Assembly (NCBI RefSeq): GCF_039888675.1
Contig: NZ_JBDQQR010000001.1
Span: 1,116,001-1,180,000 of the forward strand
Source: Mesorhizobium sp. CAU 1732
Lineage (GTDB): Bacteria > Pseudomonadota > Alphaproteobacteria > Rhizobiales > Rhizobiaceae
Direction of reading: 5' to 3'
DNA: 64,000 bases
Shown here: positions 17,391 through 25,513 of the stretch, one piece after another
Layout of the letters: every line of letters starts with the position of its first letter
Position numbering within the stretch: position 1 is the stretch's first letter
Made by a program: the position numbers and the translations under genes
Notes under the pieces: model-generated
The model's database searches: none
Seen by the model: only the letters and a program-made list of their open reading frames with translations
What the model was told of the DNA's origin: nothing

Positions 17391-18689
17391 ATGCCACTTC
17401 GCCTCGACCAGCGAGAGCCCGACTTTCAAGCACGCTTCACATCCTTCCTTGCGACCAAGCGCGAGGTGTCCGAGGACGTCGACGCGGTTGTCCGCGATAT
17501 CATCGCTCGTGTCCGCGAGGAGGGCGACGCGGCGCTGATCGACTACACGCGGCGCTTCGACCGGTTCGATCTCGACGAGGATCGCATTGCGGTGAGTGAG
17601 ACCGAGGTCGGCACGGCGCTGAATGCCGTCGAAGCCGAAACGCTGGATGCGCTGCGCTTCGCCCATGCGCGGATCGAGGCACACCATGCCCGCCAGATGC
17701 CGCACGACGACCGCTATACGGACCCGATCGGCGTCGAGCTCGGCTCGCGCTGGACCGCGGTCGAGGCTGTCGGGCTCTACGTGCCGGGCGGAACTGCCAG
17801 CTATCCCAGTTCGGTGCTGATGAACGCCGTGCCTGCGAAGGTCGCGGGCGTTGAGCGCATCGTGATGACGGTCCCAACACCCGATGGCGCGCTGAACCCG
17901 TTGGTGCTGGCTGCGGCGCGCCTTGCCGGTGTCTCCGAGATCTACCGCGTGGGCGGCGCACAGGCCATCGCAGCGCTGGCCTACGGCACTAGGACGATCG
18001 CGCCGGTCGCCAAGATCGTCGGGCCGGGTAATGCCTTCGTGGCGGCGGCCAAGCGTCGTGTGTTCGGCACGGTGGGCATCGACATGATCGCCGGCCCCTC
18101 CGAAGTGCTCATCATTGCTGACGGCACCAACGATCCCGCATGGCTGGCGGCCGACCTCCTGGCCCAGGCCGAACATGACGCCGCCGCGCAATCGATTCTC
18201 ATCACCGACGATGCGCGCCTCGGCGACGCGGTGGCGGCTGAGGTGGAGCGCCAACTGGCGCTGTTGCCGCGTGGCGAAACCGCTGCCGCAAGCTGGCGAG
18301 ACTTCGGCGCGATCATCCTCGTAGGCGACCTTGAGGACGCCATACCGCTGGCCAATCGCATCGCAGCCGAGCATCTCGAACTCGCCATGGATGACGCGGA
18401 TGCGTTCGTGCCGAAAATCCGCAACGCCGGCGCGATCTTCATCGGGCGGCACACGCCCGAGGTGATAGGGGATTATGTCGGCGGGTCGAACCATGTTCTG
18501 CCGACGGCGCGTTCGGCGCGCTTCTCGTCGGGCCTCTCGGTGCTCGATTTCGTCAAGCGCACCTCGATCCTGAAGCTCGGCCCTGACCAGCTCCGCGCGC
18601 TCGGGCCGGCCGCGATCACGCTTGCGCGAGCGGAGAGCCTCGACGGCCACGCCGCGTCGGTTGCCATCAGGCTCAATCCCGAAAGCTGA
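17391..18689 (+). CDS. hisD: Histidinol dehydrogenase
   Basis: A 432-residue zinc enzyme catalysing the last two oxidations of histidine biosynthesis (L-histidinol to L-histidine, 2 NAD+). Clear signatures are YVPGGTASYPSSVLMNAVPA, IVGPGNAFVAAAKR, MIAGPSEVL, the AEHLEL catalytic segment and the C-terminal RTSILKL. The start MPLRLDQREPDFQ follows GGGAG. It is the only his gene in the window, separated from the main his operon as is usual in rhizobia. The next gene starts 4 bp later. Confidence 0.97.
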   Translation: MPLRLDQREPDFQARFTSFLATKREVSEDVDAVVRDIIARVREEGDAALIDYTRRFDRFDLDEDRIAVSETEVGTALNAVEAETLDALRFAHARIEAHHARQMPHDDRYTDPIGVELGSRWTAVEAVGLYVPGGTASYPSSVLMNAVPAKVAGVERIVMTVPTPDGALNPLVLAAARLAGVSEIYRVGGAQAIAALAYGTRTIAPVAKIVGPGNAFVAAAKRRVFGTVGIDMIAGPSEVLIIADGTNDPAWLAADLLAQAEHDAAAQSILITDDARLGDAVAAEVERQLALLPRGETAAASWRDFGAIILVGDLEDAIPLANRIAAEHLELAMDDADAFVPKIRNAGAIFIGRHTPEVIGDYVGGSNHVLPTARSARFSSGLSVLDFVKRTSILKLGPDQLRALGPAAITLARAESLDGHAASVAIRLNPES

Positions 18690-18692
18690 GCG

Positions 18693-19175
18693 ATGAGCGA
18701 GCGCGACCAAAACGCCCGGCTGGTCGATGTTGAACTGGACGAATCGATCGGGCGATCGACGCCGGACGTCGAGCATGAGCGCGCAGTCGCGATCTTCGAC
18801 CTGATCGAGGACAACGCCTTCGCGCCTGTCGGCGATACGGGCGAGGGGCCGTACAAATTGCGGCTGTCACTGGCCGAGGCCCGCCTCGTCTTCGCGATCT
18901 CGCGCGAGGACGGCGAGACTGTCGTGACCCACATCCTGTCCCTCACGCCGTTCCGGCGGATCGTGAAGGACTACTACATGATCTGCGAAAGCTATTACGA
19001 CGCGATTCGCTCGTCGACGCCGTCGCAGATCGAAGCGATCGACATGGGACGGCGGGGCCTTCACAACGAAGGGTCGCAAACCCTGCTCGATCGGCTGTCG
19101 GGCAAGATCGAGGTGGATTTCGACACGGCCAGGCGGCTCTTCACGCTCGTGTGCGTGCTGCACTGGCGGGGATAA
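18693..19175 (+). CDS. UPF0262 family protein
   Basis: A 160-residue protein with the UPF0262 signatures [16 protein letters not shown] and [20 protein letters not shown] and the end [12 protein letters not shown]. The family is restricted to alphaproteobacteria and consistently sits between hisD and a low-molecular-weight phosphatase. No activity is known and no membrane or catalytic motif is visible. It overlaps neither neighbour but is spaced by 3 and 2 bp, indicating one operon. Confidence 0.9.
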   Translation: MSERDQNARLVDVELDESIGRSTPDVEHERAVAIFDLIEDNAFAPVGDTGEGPYKLRLSLAEARLVFAISREDGETVVTHILSLTPFRRIVKDYYMICESYYDAIRSSTPSQIEAIDMGRRGLHNEGSQTLLDRLSGKIEVDFDTARRLFTLVCVLHWRG

Positions 19176-19177
19176 CG

Positions 19178-19633
19178 ATGCCGCGTGACGAGGCGTCGCC
19201 GCTTCCGAAATCGATCCTGTTCCTGTGCGGGATGAACGCCATCCGCTCGCCGATGGCGGAAGCGATCGCGCGGGAAGCCTTGCCGAAATCCGTCTTCGTC
19301 GCCTCGGCGGGCGTTCGCGCAGGCGCGCGCGATCCGTTCGTCGATGCCGTGCTGGCGGAGAAGGGGTTGGCGCTTGGCGACCGCCAGCCGCAACGCCTCG
19401 ACGATCTGGAGGACGCGTATTTCGATCTGATCGTCACGCTTGCGCCGGAAGCCCATCATGCGGCGCTCGAACTGACGCGGTCCATGGCAGTCGAGGTCGA
19501 ATATTGGCCGACCGCCGATCCGTCCGGCGCAGCAGGTTCGCGCGAGCGCATCATGGATGCTTACCGGGATGTCTACGAGCGGATAGCCGCGCGAATTGCT
19601 GCCCGATTCGGCGCGTCGGACACGCCAAACTAG
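19178..19633 (+). CDS. Low-molecular-weight phosphatase family protein
   Basis: A 151-residue protein with the LMW-PTP P-loop CGMNAIRSP (Cys17, Arg23, Ser24) and a late Asp in WPTADPSG (Asp114) as the probable general acid. The second P-loop cysteine, usual in CxGNxCRSP of tyrosine phosphatases, is replaced by isoleucine, so redox protection by a vicinal disulfide is lost. It may act on protein tyrosine phosphate or another phosphomonoester. It is part of the hisD - UPF0262 - phosphatase operon. Confidence 0.88.
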   Translation: MPRDEASPLPKSILFLCGMNAIRSPMAEAIAREALPKSVFVASAGVRAGARDPFVDAVLAEKGLALGDRQPQRLDDLEDAYFDLIVTLAPEAHHAALELTRSMAVEVEYWPTADPSGAAGSRERIMDAYRDVYERIAARIAARFGASDTPN

Positions 19634-19637
19634 CGTG

Positions 19638-19664
19638 TTCACAAAGCGGGCGTAATCATATAGG
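19638..19664 (+). promoter_or_regulatory. Possible infA promoter
   Basis: TTCACA (19638-19643) and TATAGG (19659-19664) are spaced 15 bp, beginning 5 bp after the phosphatase stop. The match is moderate and the spacing short. A separate promoter for infA would make biological sense. Confidence 0.3.
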
Positions 19665-19721
19665 TTCCGCCCAAATTTCCGGCCGGGCGGCCGGCGATGA
19701 CAATCAAGACATGGGTATCGG

Positions 19722-19940
19722 ATGCCGAAGGAAGAAGTACTCGAGTTTCCGGGAGTCGTCACTGAACTTCTGCCGAATGCGATGTTCAGGGTGAAACTCG
19801 AAAACGAACACGAAATCATTGCGCACACTGCGGGCCGCATGCGCAAAAACAGGATCCGCGTCCTCACGGGCGACAAGGTTCTTGTCGAGATGACCCCGTA
19901 CGACCTGACCAAGGGTCGCATCACCTACCGCTTCAAGTAG
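19722..19940 (+). CDS. infA: Translation initiation factor IF-1
   Basis: A 72-residue S1/OB-fold protein, [20 protein letters not shown] to GRITYRFK, full length for IF-1. It contains the RNA-binding [19 protein letters not shown] segment. It binds the A site of the 30S subunit during initiation. About 88 bp separate it from the phosphatase, enough for its own promoter and leader; maf follows after 35 bp. Confidence 0.98.
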
Positions 19941-19975
19941 CGGCTGGTCTCCCAACTCCGCCTCAGAGTTTTCAG

Positions 19976-20605
19976 ATGAGTGTCTTCCAAAAGCTGGTGC
20001 TGGCCTCGGGTTCGCCCCGGCGGATCGAGCTTTTGCAGCAGGCCGGCGTCGAGCCGACCCGCATCTATCCGGCCGATCTGGACGAGACGCCGCTGCGCGC
20101 CGAGCATCCGCGCTCGCTCGCCAAGCGCCTGTCCCGCTCCAAGGCCGAAAAGGCGCTCGAGGGTCTGAAGCGCGACGGCGAGGCGGATGATTGCTTCATC
20201 CTCGCCGCCGATACGGTGGTCGCCGTCGGGCGACGCATCCTGCCCAAGGCCGAACTGGCAGAGGAGGCATCCAACTGCCTGCGGCTGCTCTCGGGCCGCT
20301 CGCACCGCGTCTATACCGGCGTGTGCCTGATCACACCGGCCGGCAAGGTGCGCCAGCGCCTCGTCGAGACCCGGGTGCGCTTCAAGCGCCTGTCGCGCGA
20401 GGAACTGGAAAGCTATCTGGCGTCGGGCGAATGGCGTGGCAAGGCTGGTGGCTATGCGGTCCAGGGCCTGGCGGGCACGTTCGTCGTCAAGCTCGTGGGC
20501 TCCTACACCAATGTCGTCGGCCTGCCGCTCTACGAGACGGTCAATCTTTTGACCGCCGACGGCTTCAAGGTGCATTTCAACTGGCTTTCGGGCGTGAGGG
20601 CCTGA
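19976..20605 (+). CDS. maf: Maf-like nucleoside triphosphate pyrophosphatase
   Basis: A 209-residue Maf protein with the N-terminal substrate loop [12 protein letters not shown], the catalytic [12 protein letters not shown] and RSHRVYTGV segments, and the [10 protein letters not shown] loop. Maf proteins hydrolyse dTTP/UTP or modified nucleotides to monophosphates and were first described through septum-inhibition phenotypes. It sits in the usual infA - maf - yacG order, with a stop 2 bp before yacG. Confidence 0.95.
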   Translation: MSVFQKLVLASGSPRRIELLQQAGVEPTRIYPADLDETPLRAEHPRSLAKRLSRSKAEKALEGLKRDGEADDCFILAADTVVAVGRRILPKAELAEEASNCLRLLSGRSHRVYTGVCLITPAGKVRQRLVETRVRFKRLSREELESYLASGEWRGKAGGYAVQGLAGTFVVKLVGSYTNVVGLPLYETVNLLTADGFKVHFNWLSGVRA

Positions 20606-20607
20606 CG

Positions 20608-20805
20608 ATGCCTGTGGTCGACGACAAGGTCACGCCGTTGCGCCCCAGGAGGCAGTGTCCGGAGTGCGGCAAGCCATCCTCGCGCGCCGACTACCCGTTC
20701 TGCTCGCCGCGCTGCAAGGATGTCGACCTCAATCGATGGCTGTCGGGCGCGTATGCGATCCCCGTCACCGAGGCCGAAGACAACCTCGACGACGAGGAGC
20801 ACTGA
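20608..20805 (+). CDS. yacG: DNA gyrase inhibitor YacG (zinc-binding)
   Basis: A 65-residue protein with four zinc ligands, CPECGKP (Cys17, Cys20) and [11 protein letters not shown] (Cys32, Cys36), followed by [10 protein letters not shown], matching YacG. YacG binds GyrB and inhibits gyrase in E. coli. The acidic tail ([11 protein letters not shown]) is typical. Its start lies two bases after the maf stop. Confidence 0.95.
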   Translation: MPVVDDKVTPLRPRRQCPECGKPSSRADYPFCSPRCKDVDLNRWLSGAYAIPVTEAEDNLDDEEH

Positions 20806-20878
20806 GCGCGCTCGCGACGCGTTTCATGCCCGCATCCACGCTATGCGTAATAAGTCGTCGAAACAGCTTTGTTCACGC

Positions 20879-20906
20879 TGGACAGGTGTGAAACTCGTGG
20901 TATAAC
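20879..20906 (+). promoter_or_regulatory. Promoter of tRNA-Phe
   Basis: -35 TGGACA (20879-20884) and -10 TATAAC (20901-20906), each five of six to consensus, are separated by 16 bp and lie about 75 bp before the tRNA. Confidence 0.65.
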
Positions 20907-20979
20907 CCACGCGCTTTCGGGGGAAAACCAACGCCTCCTCGCAGGAAAGACGCTTCAAAAAAGCGCCTTCCAATCGGAT

Positions 20980-21055
20980 GCCCAGATAGCTCAGTTGGTA
21001 GAGCAGCGGATTGAAAATCCGCGTGTCCGTGGTTCGAATCCGCGTCTGGGCACCA
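20980..21055 (+). tRNA. tRNA-Phe (GAA)
   Basis: A 76-nt tRNA with encoded CCA. The acceptor stem GCCCAGA/TCTGGGC, the D-arm AGCTCAGTTGGTAGAGC, the anticodon loop TTGAAAA in stem CGGAT/ATCCG, and the T-arm GGTTCGAATC are all intact. Confidence 0.98.
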
Positions 21056-21242
21056 TTCATTTTCAAAAGAAAATCAATGCCTTGCATCGAGTAAGTGGTC
21101 GTCGTTTCCGACATTCATGTTGCAAGCCACAATCAACCGTTTGCGCGGTTGTCACTGACACGTGGCACGTAGACGCAACATGTTTGCGATTATCCAGGCG
21201 TTGAGCCACGTTGCCGCAGCACGGGGCAGCCGGCATGAGAAT

Positions 21243-21660
21243 TCAAGACATCTTCACCCCCTTAATCGCGGGGTCAAAGGGCAGCCGGGAAATGTCCCAC
21301 TTGCCTCCCTGCGCAATGCCGAGCGTCGATTGCACTTCAGCATGCGACAGGACGTTGGAAGGTGTGACCGGGATCGAGTAGCGGCGACAGAGCGCGGCAA
21401 GCGCCTGCGGGATTGCGCATGGTGATCGGATGACTGCCGGCAGAGAATGAGGTCTTGATCGCGCTTGCCAGCTACACAGGGAAACGCCGAGCGAACCGCT
21501 GTTGCAGTTCAGGGTATGCGCTGCAGGCCCTTCTTTGCAGGAGCCTGGTTGAGGTCGATCGTCGGATGCCGCGCACCAGCTTACCGTCGCCCTCAATGAG
21601 GATGTGATAGTGCTTGCGGTCAGGCCACGTGCAGCACGCGGGCTGGCTTCTCTGCGCTCG
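21243..21660 (-). pseudogene. Frameshifted relic of an N-acetylmuramoyl-L-alanine amidase (peptidoglycan recognition/endolysin type)
   Basis: Fragments of one protein are spread over different minus-strand frames: KHYHILIEGDGKLVRG near 21590-21640, AAHTLNCNSGSLGVSLC near 21480-21530, AIKTSFSAGSHPITMRNP near 21420-21465, and a long in-frame tail with SHAEVQSTLGIAQGGKWD and RLPFDP ending at the stop 21243-21245. Together they resemble the Amidase_2 lysins found in rhizobial prophages. At least three frame changes and no usable start show that it is dead. It lies 190 bp past tRNA-Phe, a common integration site. The family name is from memory of the motif pattern. Confidence 0.6.
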
Positions 21661-21708
21661 TTCTAGTTGTGGTGTTGCATGATAGTTACATACACCGGCC
21701 GCCACCGT

Positions 21709-21721
21709 GGGTAGACTACCC
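21709..21721. promoter_or_regulatory. Palindrome in the leader of the outer-membrane protein gene
   Basis: GGGTAG and CTACCC are perfect 6-bp arms around a single A, 32 bp before the porin start. It could be an operator or a short mRNA hairpin. Confidence 0.35.
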
Positions 21722-21753
21722 CATCGCCCAGACAACTTTCAGGACATTTACCC

Positions 21754-22392
21754 ATGAAGAAGCTTCTTCTCGTATCCGCGACCTTCGCCATGCTGGCAGC
21801 TCCGGCTTATGCCGCTGACGCGATCGTCTATGAGCCGACCCCGGTTGCTCCGATGGCTCCGGCTGTCTTCGACTGGACAGGCTTCTACGTTGGTGTCCAG
21901 GGTGGCTATGCGTGGACGCACCTCGGCAATGGCGCTGACATCGATCTCGATGGCGGGCAGCTCGGTGCCCATGCTGGTGCCAACTGGCAGTCAGGCGCTT
22001 TCGTCTTCGGCCTCGAAGCTGATGTCGATTACAACTGGAACGAGACTGATTTCGTCGTAATCGGCTCGCCTGCATTCGGGACGTTTGAACTCGACTGGCA
22101 GGGCAGCGCGCGTATTCGTGCAGGCTATGCTTTCGATCGCACCCTCGTCTACGTAACTGGCGGTGTTGCCGCCGGACGTATCGAGGGAACGCTCACCGAC
22201 GCTGTTGGTGATTTCTTCCGCGAGACCCACACTGAAGTGGGCTACACTGTCGGCGCTGGTGTCGAGCACGCGTTTGCTGAAAAGTGGACGGGTCGCCTTG
22301 AATATCGCTACACCGACTTCGGTGAGTTCCACAACAGCGGTGTCGACGTCGACCAGCACGCCATCAAGGCGGGCCTCAGCTTCCGTTTCTAA
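21754..22392 (+). CDS. Outer membrane beta-barrel protein, Omp25/Omp31-like
   Basis: A 212-residue protein with signal peptide MKKLLLVSATFAMLAAPAYA. The mature start is followed by FDWTGFYVGVQGGYAW, the diagnostic motif of the rhizobial/Brucella Omp25-31 porin-like family. Eight predicted strands end in HAIKAGLSFRF with C-terminal phenylalanine. AGGA precedes ATG by 9 bases. Such proteins are abundant structural outer-membrane proteins that contribute to envelope stability. The gene has its own strong terminator and is intact, in contrast to the decayed sequence on both sides. Confidence 0.93.
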   Translation: MKKLLLVSATFAMLAAPAYAADAIVYEPTPVAPMAPAVFDWTGFYVGVQGGYAWTHLGNGADIDLDGGQLGAHAGANWQSGAFVFGLEADVDYNWNETDFVVIGSPAFGTFELDWQGSARIRAGYAFDRTLVYVTGGVAAGRIEGTLTDAVGDFFRETHTEVGYTVGAGVEHAFAEKWTGRLEYRYTDFGEFHNSGVDVDQHAIKAGLSFRF

Positions 22393-22420
22393 TACTTTTG
22401 GGCGAGAGCTTTGCCTCTAA

Positions 22421-22445
22421 GGCCGGGAGAAATCCCGGCCTTTTT
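22421..22445 (+). terminator. Rho-independent terminator of the outer membrane protein gene
   Basis: A perfect 8-bp stem GGCCGGGA/TCCCGGCC with a GAAA tetraloop is followed by TTTTT, 28 bases after the stop. Confidence 0.93.
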
Positions 22446-22660
22446 CTAGCCGGGCCACGCCACAACCGGAGTTCGCCGATAAACATCGGCAGACTCCTCT
22501 TCTTCAACGGGTTCGAGATCGCGTGGAAGTTCGACCGGCCCGTCCGCTGTCGCCACCATCGGCGCACGAAACCCAACCGCGTGAGACGGGTTCGGGCCAT
22601 GCGGTAAAATCAGCGACAGGTGGATTTTGCCATTGACCAAGCTGGCGATATTCTGACCGG
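22446..22660 (-). pseudogene. Possible 3' fragment of an unidentified gene
   Basis: The minus frame ending at 22446 encodes a coding-like tail with pieces NGKIHLSLILPHGPNPSHAV, GFRAPMVATADGPVELP and ADVYRRTPVVAWPG. No start with a ribosome site is found, and upstream the frame runs antisense into the acetyltransferase remnant. I do not recognise the protein. It may be the surviving end of a gene cut by the event that truncated its neighbour, or a chance frame. Confidence 0.35.
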
Positions 22661-22722
22661 ATTCGCTCGTGAGATCGACGCCGGCTCGGCATCGAAGGGG
22701 CGGTCGTTGATGCCCTGAGGCT

Positions 22723-23088
22723 ATGACCATCTCGTTGGCCGCAGAGGCCGACGGCGTGGTGATTGACCACATCGCCTTCTCGCCCGTCACGATGGGCGGA
22801 CGGAGCGAGGAATGGTTCGGCCTCGGACCGGTCTCAGTTGATCCTGACCGTCAAGGAAATGGGATTGTCTCCCGCCACGTTCACGAAGGGCTGACCCTTC
22901 TGGAGGCCAAAGGGGCGAGGGGCTGCGTCGTGTTGGGCGATCCGCAACTCTACACGCGCTTCGGCTTCGAGCAGGATCCGAGGCTACGCTACGAGGGCGT
23001 GCCGCCCGGGTATTTTATGGCACAAGCCTTCGAGCTACCGATACCAGAAGGGTCCGTAGCCTACCCCCAAGCCTTCGACGCGAACTGA
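22723..23088 (+). pseudogene. N-terminally truncated GNAT acetyltransferase (YhbS-like)
   Basis: 121 codons give the C-terminal two thirds of a YhbS-type acetyltransferase: HIAFSPVTMGGRSEEWFGLG, the acetyl-CoA motif PVSVDPDRQGNGI, ARGCVVLGDPQLYTRFGF and PPGYFMAQAFEL. Intact relatives have about 40 more residues at the start. The sequence just upstream encodes EGAVVDALR in another frame, matching that missing part, so a frameshift near 22720 broke the gene. The ATG at 22723 may still express a shortened protein, but an intact enzyme is unlikely. Confidence 0.65.
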
Positions 23089-23118
23089 GCGGAACGTCCG
23101 CGTCCGTCAACGAACCCC

Positions 23119-23161
23119 GACATGGGCGCGGACCACATGCATGCTGGTCCGCGCCCATGTC
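23119..23161. repeat. Long perfect inverted repeat
   Basis: 17-bp arms (GACATGGGCGCGGACCA and its exact complement) surround a 9-nt loop CATGCATGC. No T-run follows on either strand, so it is not a canonical terminator. It lies in the 284-bp space between the acetyltransferase remnant and the end of the response-regulator gene, where I see no other feature. Confidence 0.8.
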
Positions 23162-23372
23162 TCTCATCTCGGCCGTTCGTGTCGGCTGGCCGCCAGTGAT
23201 CTTGGAAGTCCGCTTCCGCAAGAGAGGCGTTGTCCATGTCAAACGTAGCTTCGGGAAATACCACTGCGGAGGTCGCGATGGAGGTCTCGGACTGTAGAAC
23301 CGGCCCTGCCACTCCAAGCTGGCAGTTGTGATCTCATTGCAGCAATGGCGGACTTGAAATGTCGTGCCACCG

Positions 23373-24068
23373 CTATTGTACGATGACGGGGGCCGTGAAG
23401 GTATAGCCAACGCCATAGACGGCCTTGATCGGTACCGCGAGATTGATCTGTTCCTCTAGCTTGCGGCGTAGCCGACTGACGACGGCGTCGAGATGCCGGT
23501 TGTCGAAGTTCGCCCTGGGACGGGCAACGGTTTCTATAAGATCCTCGCGCTGGCAGATCTCGCCATAGTTGCTGCACAGCACACTCATAAACGCGAACTC
23601 GGTTGCCGTCAGTTTGAGCGAACGGTGATTGGGCGCGATCAGCATCCAGTTCGTGCCGTCGAGCACCCACTGATCATTGTTGCCGTTCGCAGAACCAGGC
23701 AGTTCTCCCGTCCGTCGCAGCAAACTGCGAATCGCAGCTTCGATCTCACGCAGTGTGCTGTGCTTGACCAGGTAGATGTCGGCACCGCTTTCAAAGCCAC
23801 GGATGCGGTCATCGCTGTCGCCGAGCGCCGTCAGCATGATGATGCCGCAGGCATGTGACTCGCGGATTTCGGCTGCCAGCTCGAATCCATTCCCGTCGGG
23901 CAGCCCGACATCCAGGATGATGACAGCGGGCGAACCGCCGTCCGCGAGGGACTGACGCAATTCCCGCGCTGTCGCGACACCTTCGGCCGTAAAGCCTGTC
24001 AGCTCCAGGAAATCGGCCAGGTCCTTGCGCAGCCGGGGCTCGTCCTCGACGATCAGAATACGCGTCAT
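23373..24068 (-). CDS. OmpR-family response regulator
   Basis: A 231-residue regulator. Its receiver domain has acidic pocket VEDE (7-10), phospho-acceptor Asp53 in IILDVGLPDG, Thr80 in IMLTALG and Lys102 in YLVKHS. It is followed by an OmpR-type winged helix (LKLTATEFAFMSVLCSN, then HLDAVVSRLRRKLEE and AVYGVGYTF). Receiver and output both look functional. It overlaps the kinase stop codon by 4 bp (ATGA), so the two form a cognate pair. Confidence 0.95.
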   Translation of the reverse strand: MTRILIVEDEPRLRKDLADFLELTGFTAEGVATARELRQSLADGGSPAVIILDVGLPDGNGFELAAEIRESHACGIIMLTALGDSDDRIRGFESGADIYLVKHSTLREIEAAIRSLLRRTGELPGSANGNNDQWVLDGTNWMLIAPNHRSLKLTATEFAFMSVLCSNYGEICQREDLIETVARPRANFDNRHLDAVVSRLRRKLEEQINLAVPIKAVYGVGYTFTAPVIVQ

Positions 24069-25513
24069 GCCGTCAGTTCCTCCAGCGAAGATTGATCTGT
24101 CGCTTCGCTTGACAGAGGCAGTTTCACGATCGCCGTCATGCCCTGGCCGTCGTTGGCCAGCAACTGCAGCTTACCGCCATGGTAGACGAGCAGCTTGCGT
24201 GAAGAGTAGAGGCCGAGCCCGGTTCCGGTTCCGGCCATCGTATTGGAGGCCCGGAAGAAGCGCCTGCCGATTTTGTGACGCTCGGCCCGCGGAATGCCCA
24301 TGCCGTGATCGCAGACTCGGACGACCACGTTTCCACCTTCCTTCCGTACATCGATATCGACCGGCGTGTTCTCCGGCGAATATTTGATCGCATTGTCGAT
24401 GAGATTGATAAGGACGGTCGCCAGCATTTCGGGATCGGCGAAAAGCGAAACGGCATCGTCTTCGACGGTGAAGATCAGGCGCTCACCGCGTTCGGTCATC
24501 TCGAAATGCAGTCGCACATCCGCGATCAGGGAACCGACGCGTATCGTCTCCGGCCGGAACCCGCTGTCGCGATCATTGGCCATGAAGCGGTCGATCAGGG
24601 AAAACAGGCGATTGAGCGCCTCGCCAATTCCGACAATCCGTTCCTTCGTCGCTTCTGGTGACCTGTTCCCGACAAGGCCGATCATGTCGACCGCGTTGCG
24701 GATAATGGCGAGCGGGGTGCGGAACTCGTGACTGACGACGCGCATAAAGTCCGCCTGCTCATCGCGAAGAGCGCGTTCGGCCTCAAGGCTTGCGTTCAAC
24801 CGGCTTTCCAGCCGCCGTCGTTCCTGCACCTCTCGCGACAAGGCCGCGTTTTTCTCACGCAGGTCGGCGGAGAGCCGGGAACTGACCATGAAGAGCAGGC
24901 AAGCAAAAAATGCGATCAGGAATAGCGTGCCTTGCAGCAGATACCAGGCATTGCGGTCGGCCAGAATCGGGCCGCTCTGAAAATCGGCCGGCAGCAGATA
25001 CTCGATGACGCTCTGGATAATGCTGGCGGCCATATACTCGGCGAGTATTCCAATCGTTATCCAGCGCAGAAGCGTCGGCTGCGTGCGGTCTCGCATCAGC
25101 CCGAGGCACATTACCGACATGATCACGACGGTAAAGAAGGTCGACGTGTGGATGCGGATCGCTATGTTGCCCGGGTCGACTGCAACAGCGGCGCTCCAGG
25201 CAACGACCTGGAAAATGAGTAGCGAAACACCGATCCAAGTATAGCGCGGCTGTCCCAGAAAGCGGGCCAGTCCCTCGGCGAGCAGCACCAGCCCCAGCTT
25301 GATAACCGTATTGTGCAGCACGATAGCCAATGCGGCTGGTTCCGTCCCGCGAACGATCATCAGGAGAAGTCCGACAGCAATCGCGGCAAAACCTGCGGCA
25401 AGGAACTTGAGTTCGTAGAGATGTCGCCAAGCCTGCCAGACGAAAACCCAGGCGACCGCCTGCAGGCTTGCGGTTGCAAGAGTGACAACCAGAACGGTCT
25501 TGAGGTCAAGCAT
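24065..25513 (-). CDS. Membrane sensor histidine kinase
   Basis: 482 residues: six to seven transmembrane helices in residues 5-212 without a large periplasmic domain, a coiled-coil linker (215-255), the H-box VVSHEFRTPLAIIRN (His262), the N-box LINLIDNAIKYSPENT, and the G-boxes DHGMGIPRAE and GTGTGLGLYSS. The integral-membrane sensor suggests perception of a membrane or lipophilic signal, which is inference. MLDLKTVLVV at ATG 25513 is taken as start. The gene is divergent from the giant autotransporter, 359 bp away, which makes that gene a candidate target. Confidence 0.93.
   Translation of the reverse strand: MLDLKTVLVVTLATASLQAVAWVFVWQAWRHLYELKFLAAGFAAIAVGLLLMIVRGTEPAALAIVLHNTVIKLGLVLLAEGLARFLGQPRYTWIGVSLLIFQVVAWSAAVAVDPGNIAIRIHTSTFFTVVIMSVMCLGLMRDRTQPTLLRWITIGILAEYMAASIIQSVIEYLLPADFQSGPILADRNAWYLLQGTLFLIAFFACLLFMVSSRLSADLREKNAALSREVQERRRLESRLNASLEAERALRDEQADFMRVVSHEFRTPLAIIRNAVDMIGLVGNRSPEATKERIVGIGEALNRLFSLIDRFMANDRDSGFRPETIRVGSLIADVRLHFEMTERGERLIFTVEDDAVSLFADPEMLATVLINLIDNAIKYSPENTPVDIDVRKEGGNVVVRVCDHGMGIPRAERHKIGRRFFRASNTMAGTGTGLGLYSSRKLLVYHGGKLQLLANDGQGMTAIVKLPLSSEATDQSSLEELTA

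Noticed and set aside
17304..18776. A 490-codon minus-strand frame
   Set aside because: Antisense shadow of hisD.
20980..21055. Search for an attachment-site duplicate of the tRNA-Phe 3' end downstream
   Set aside because: No copy of the 3' part of the tRNA was noticed in the following sequence.
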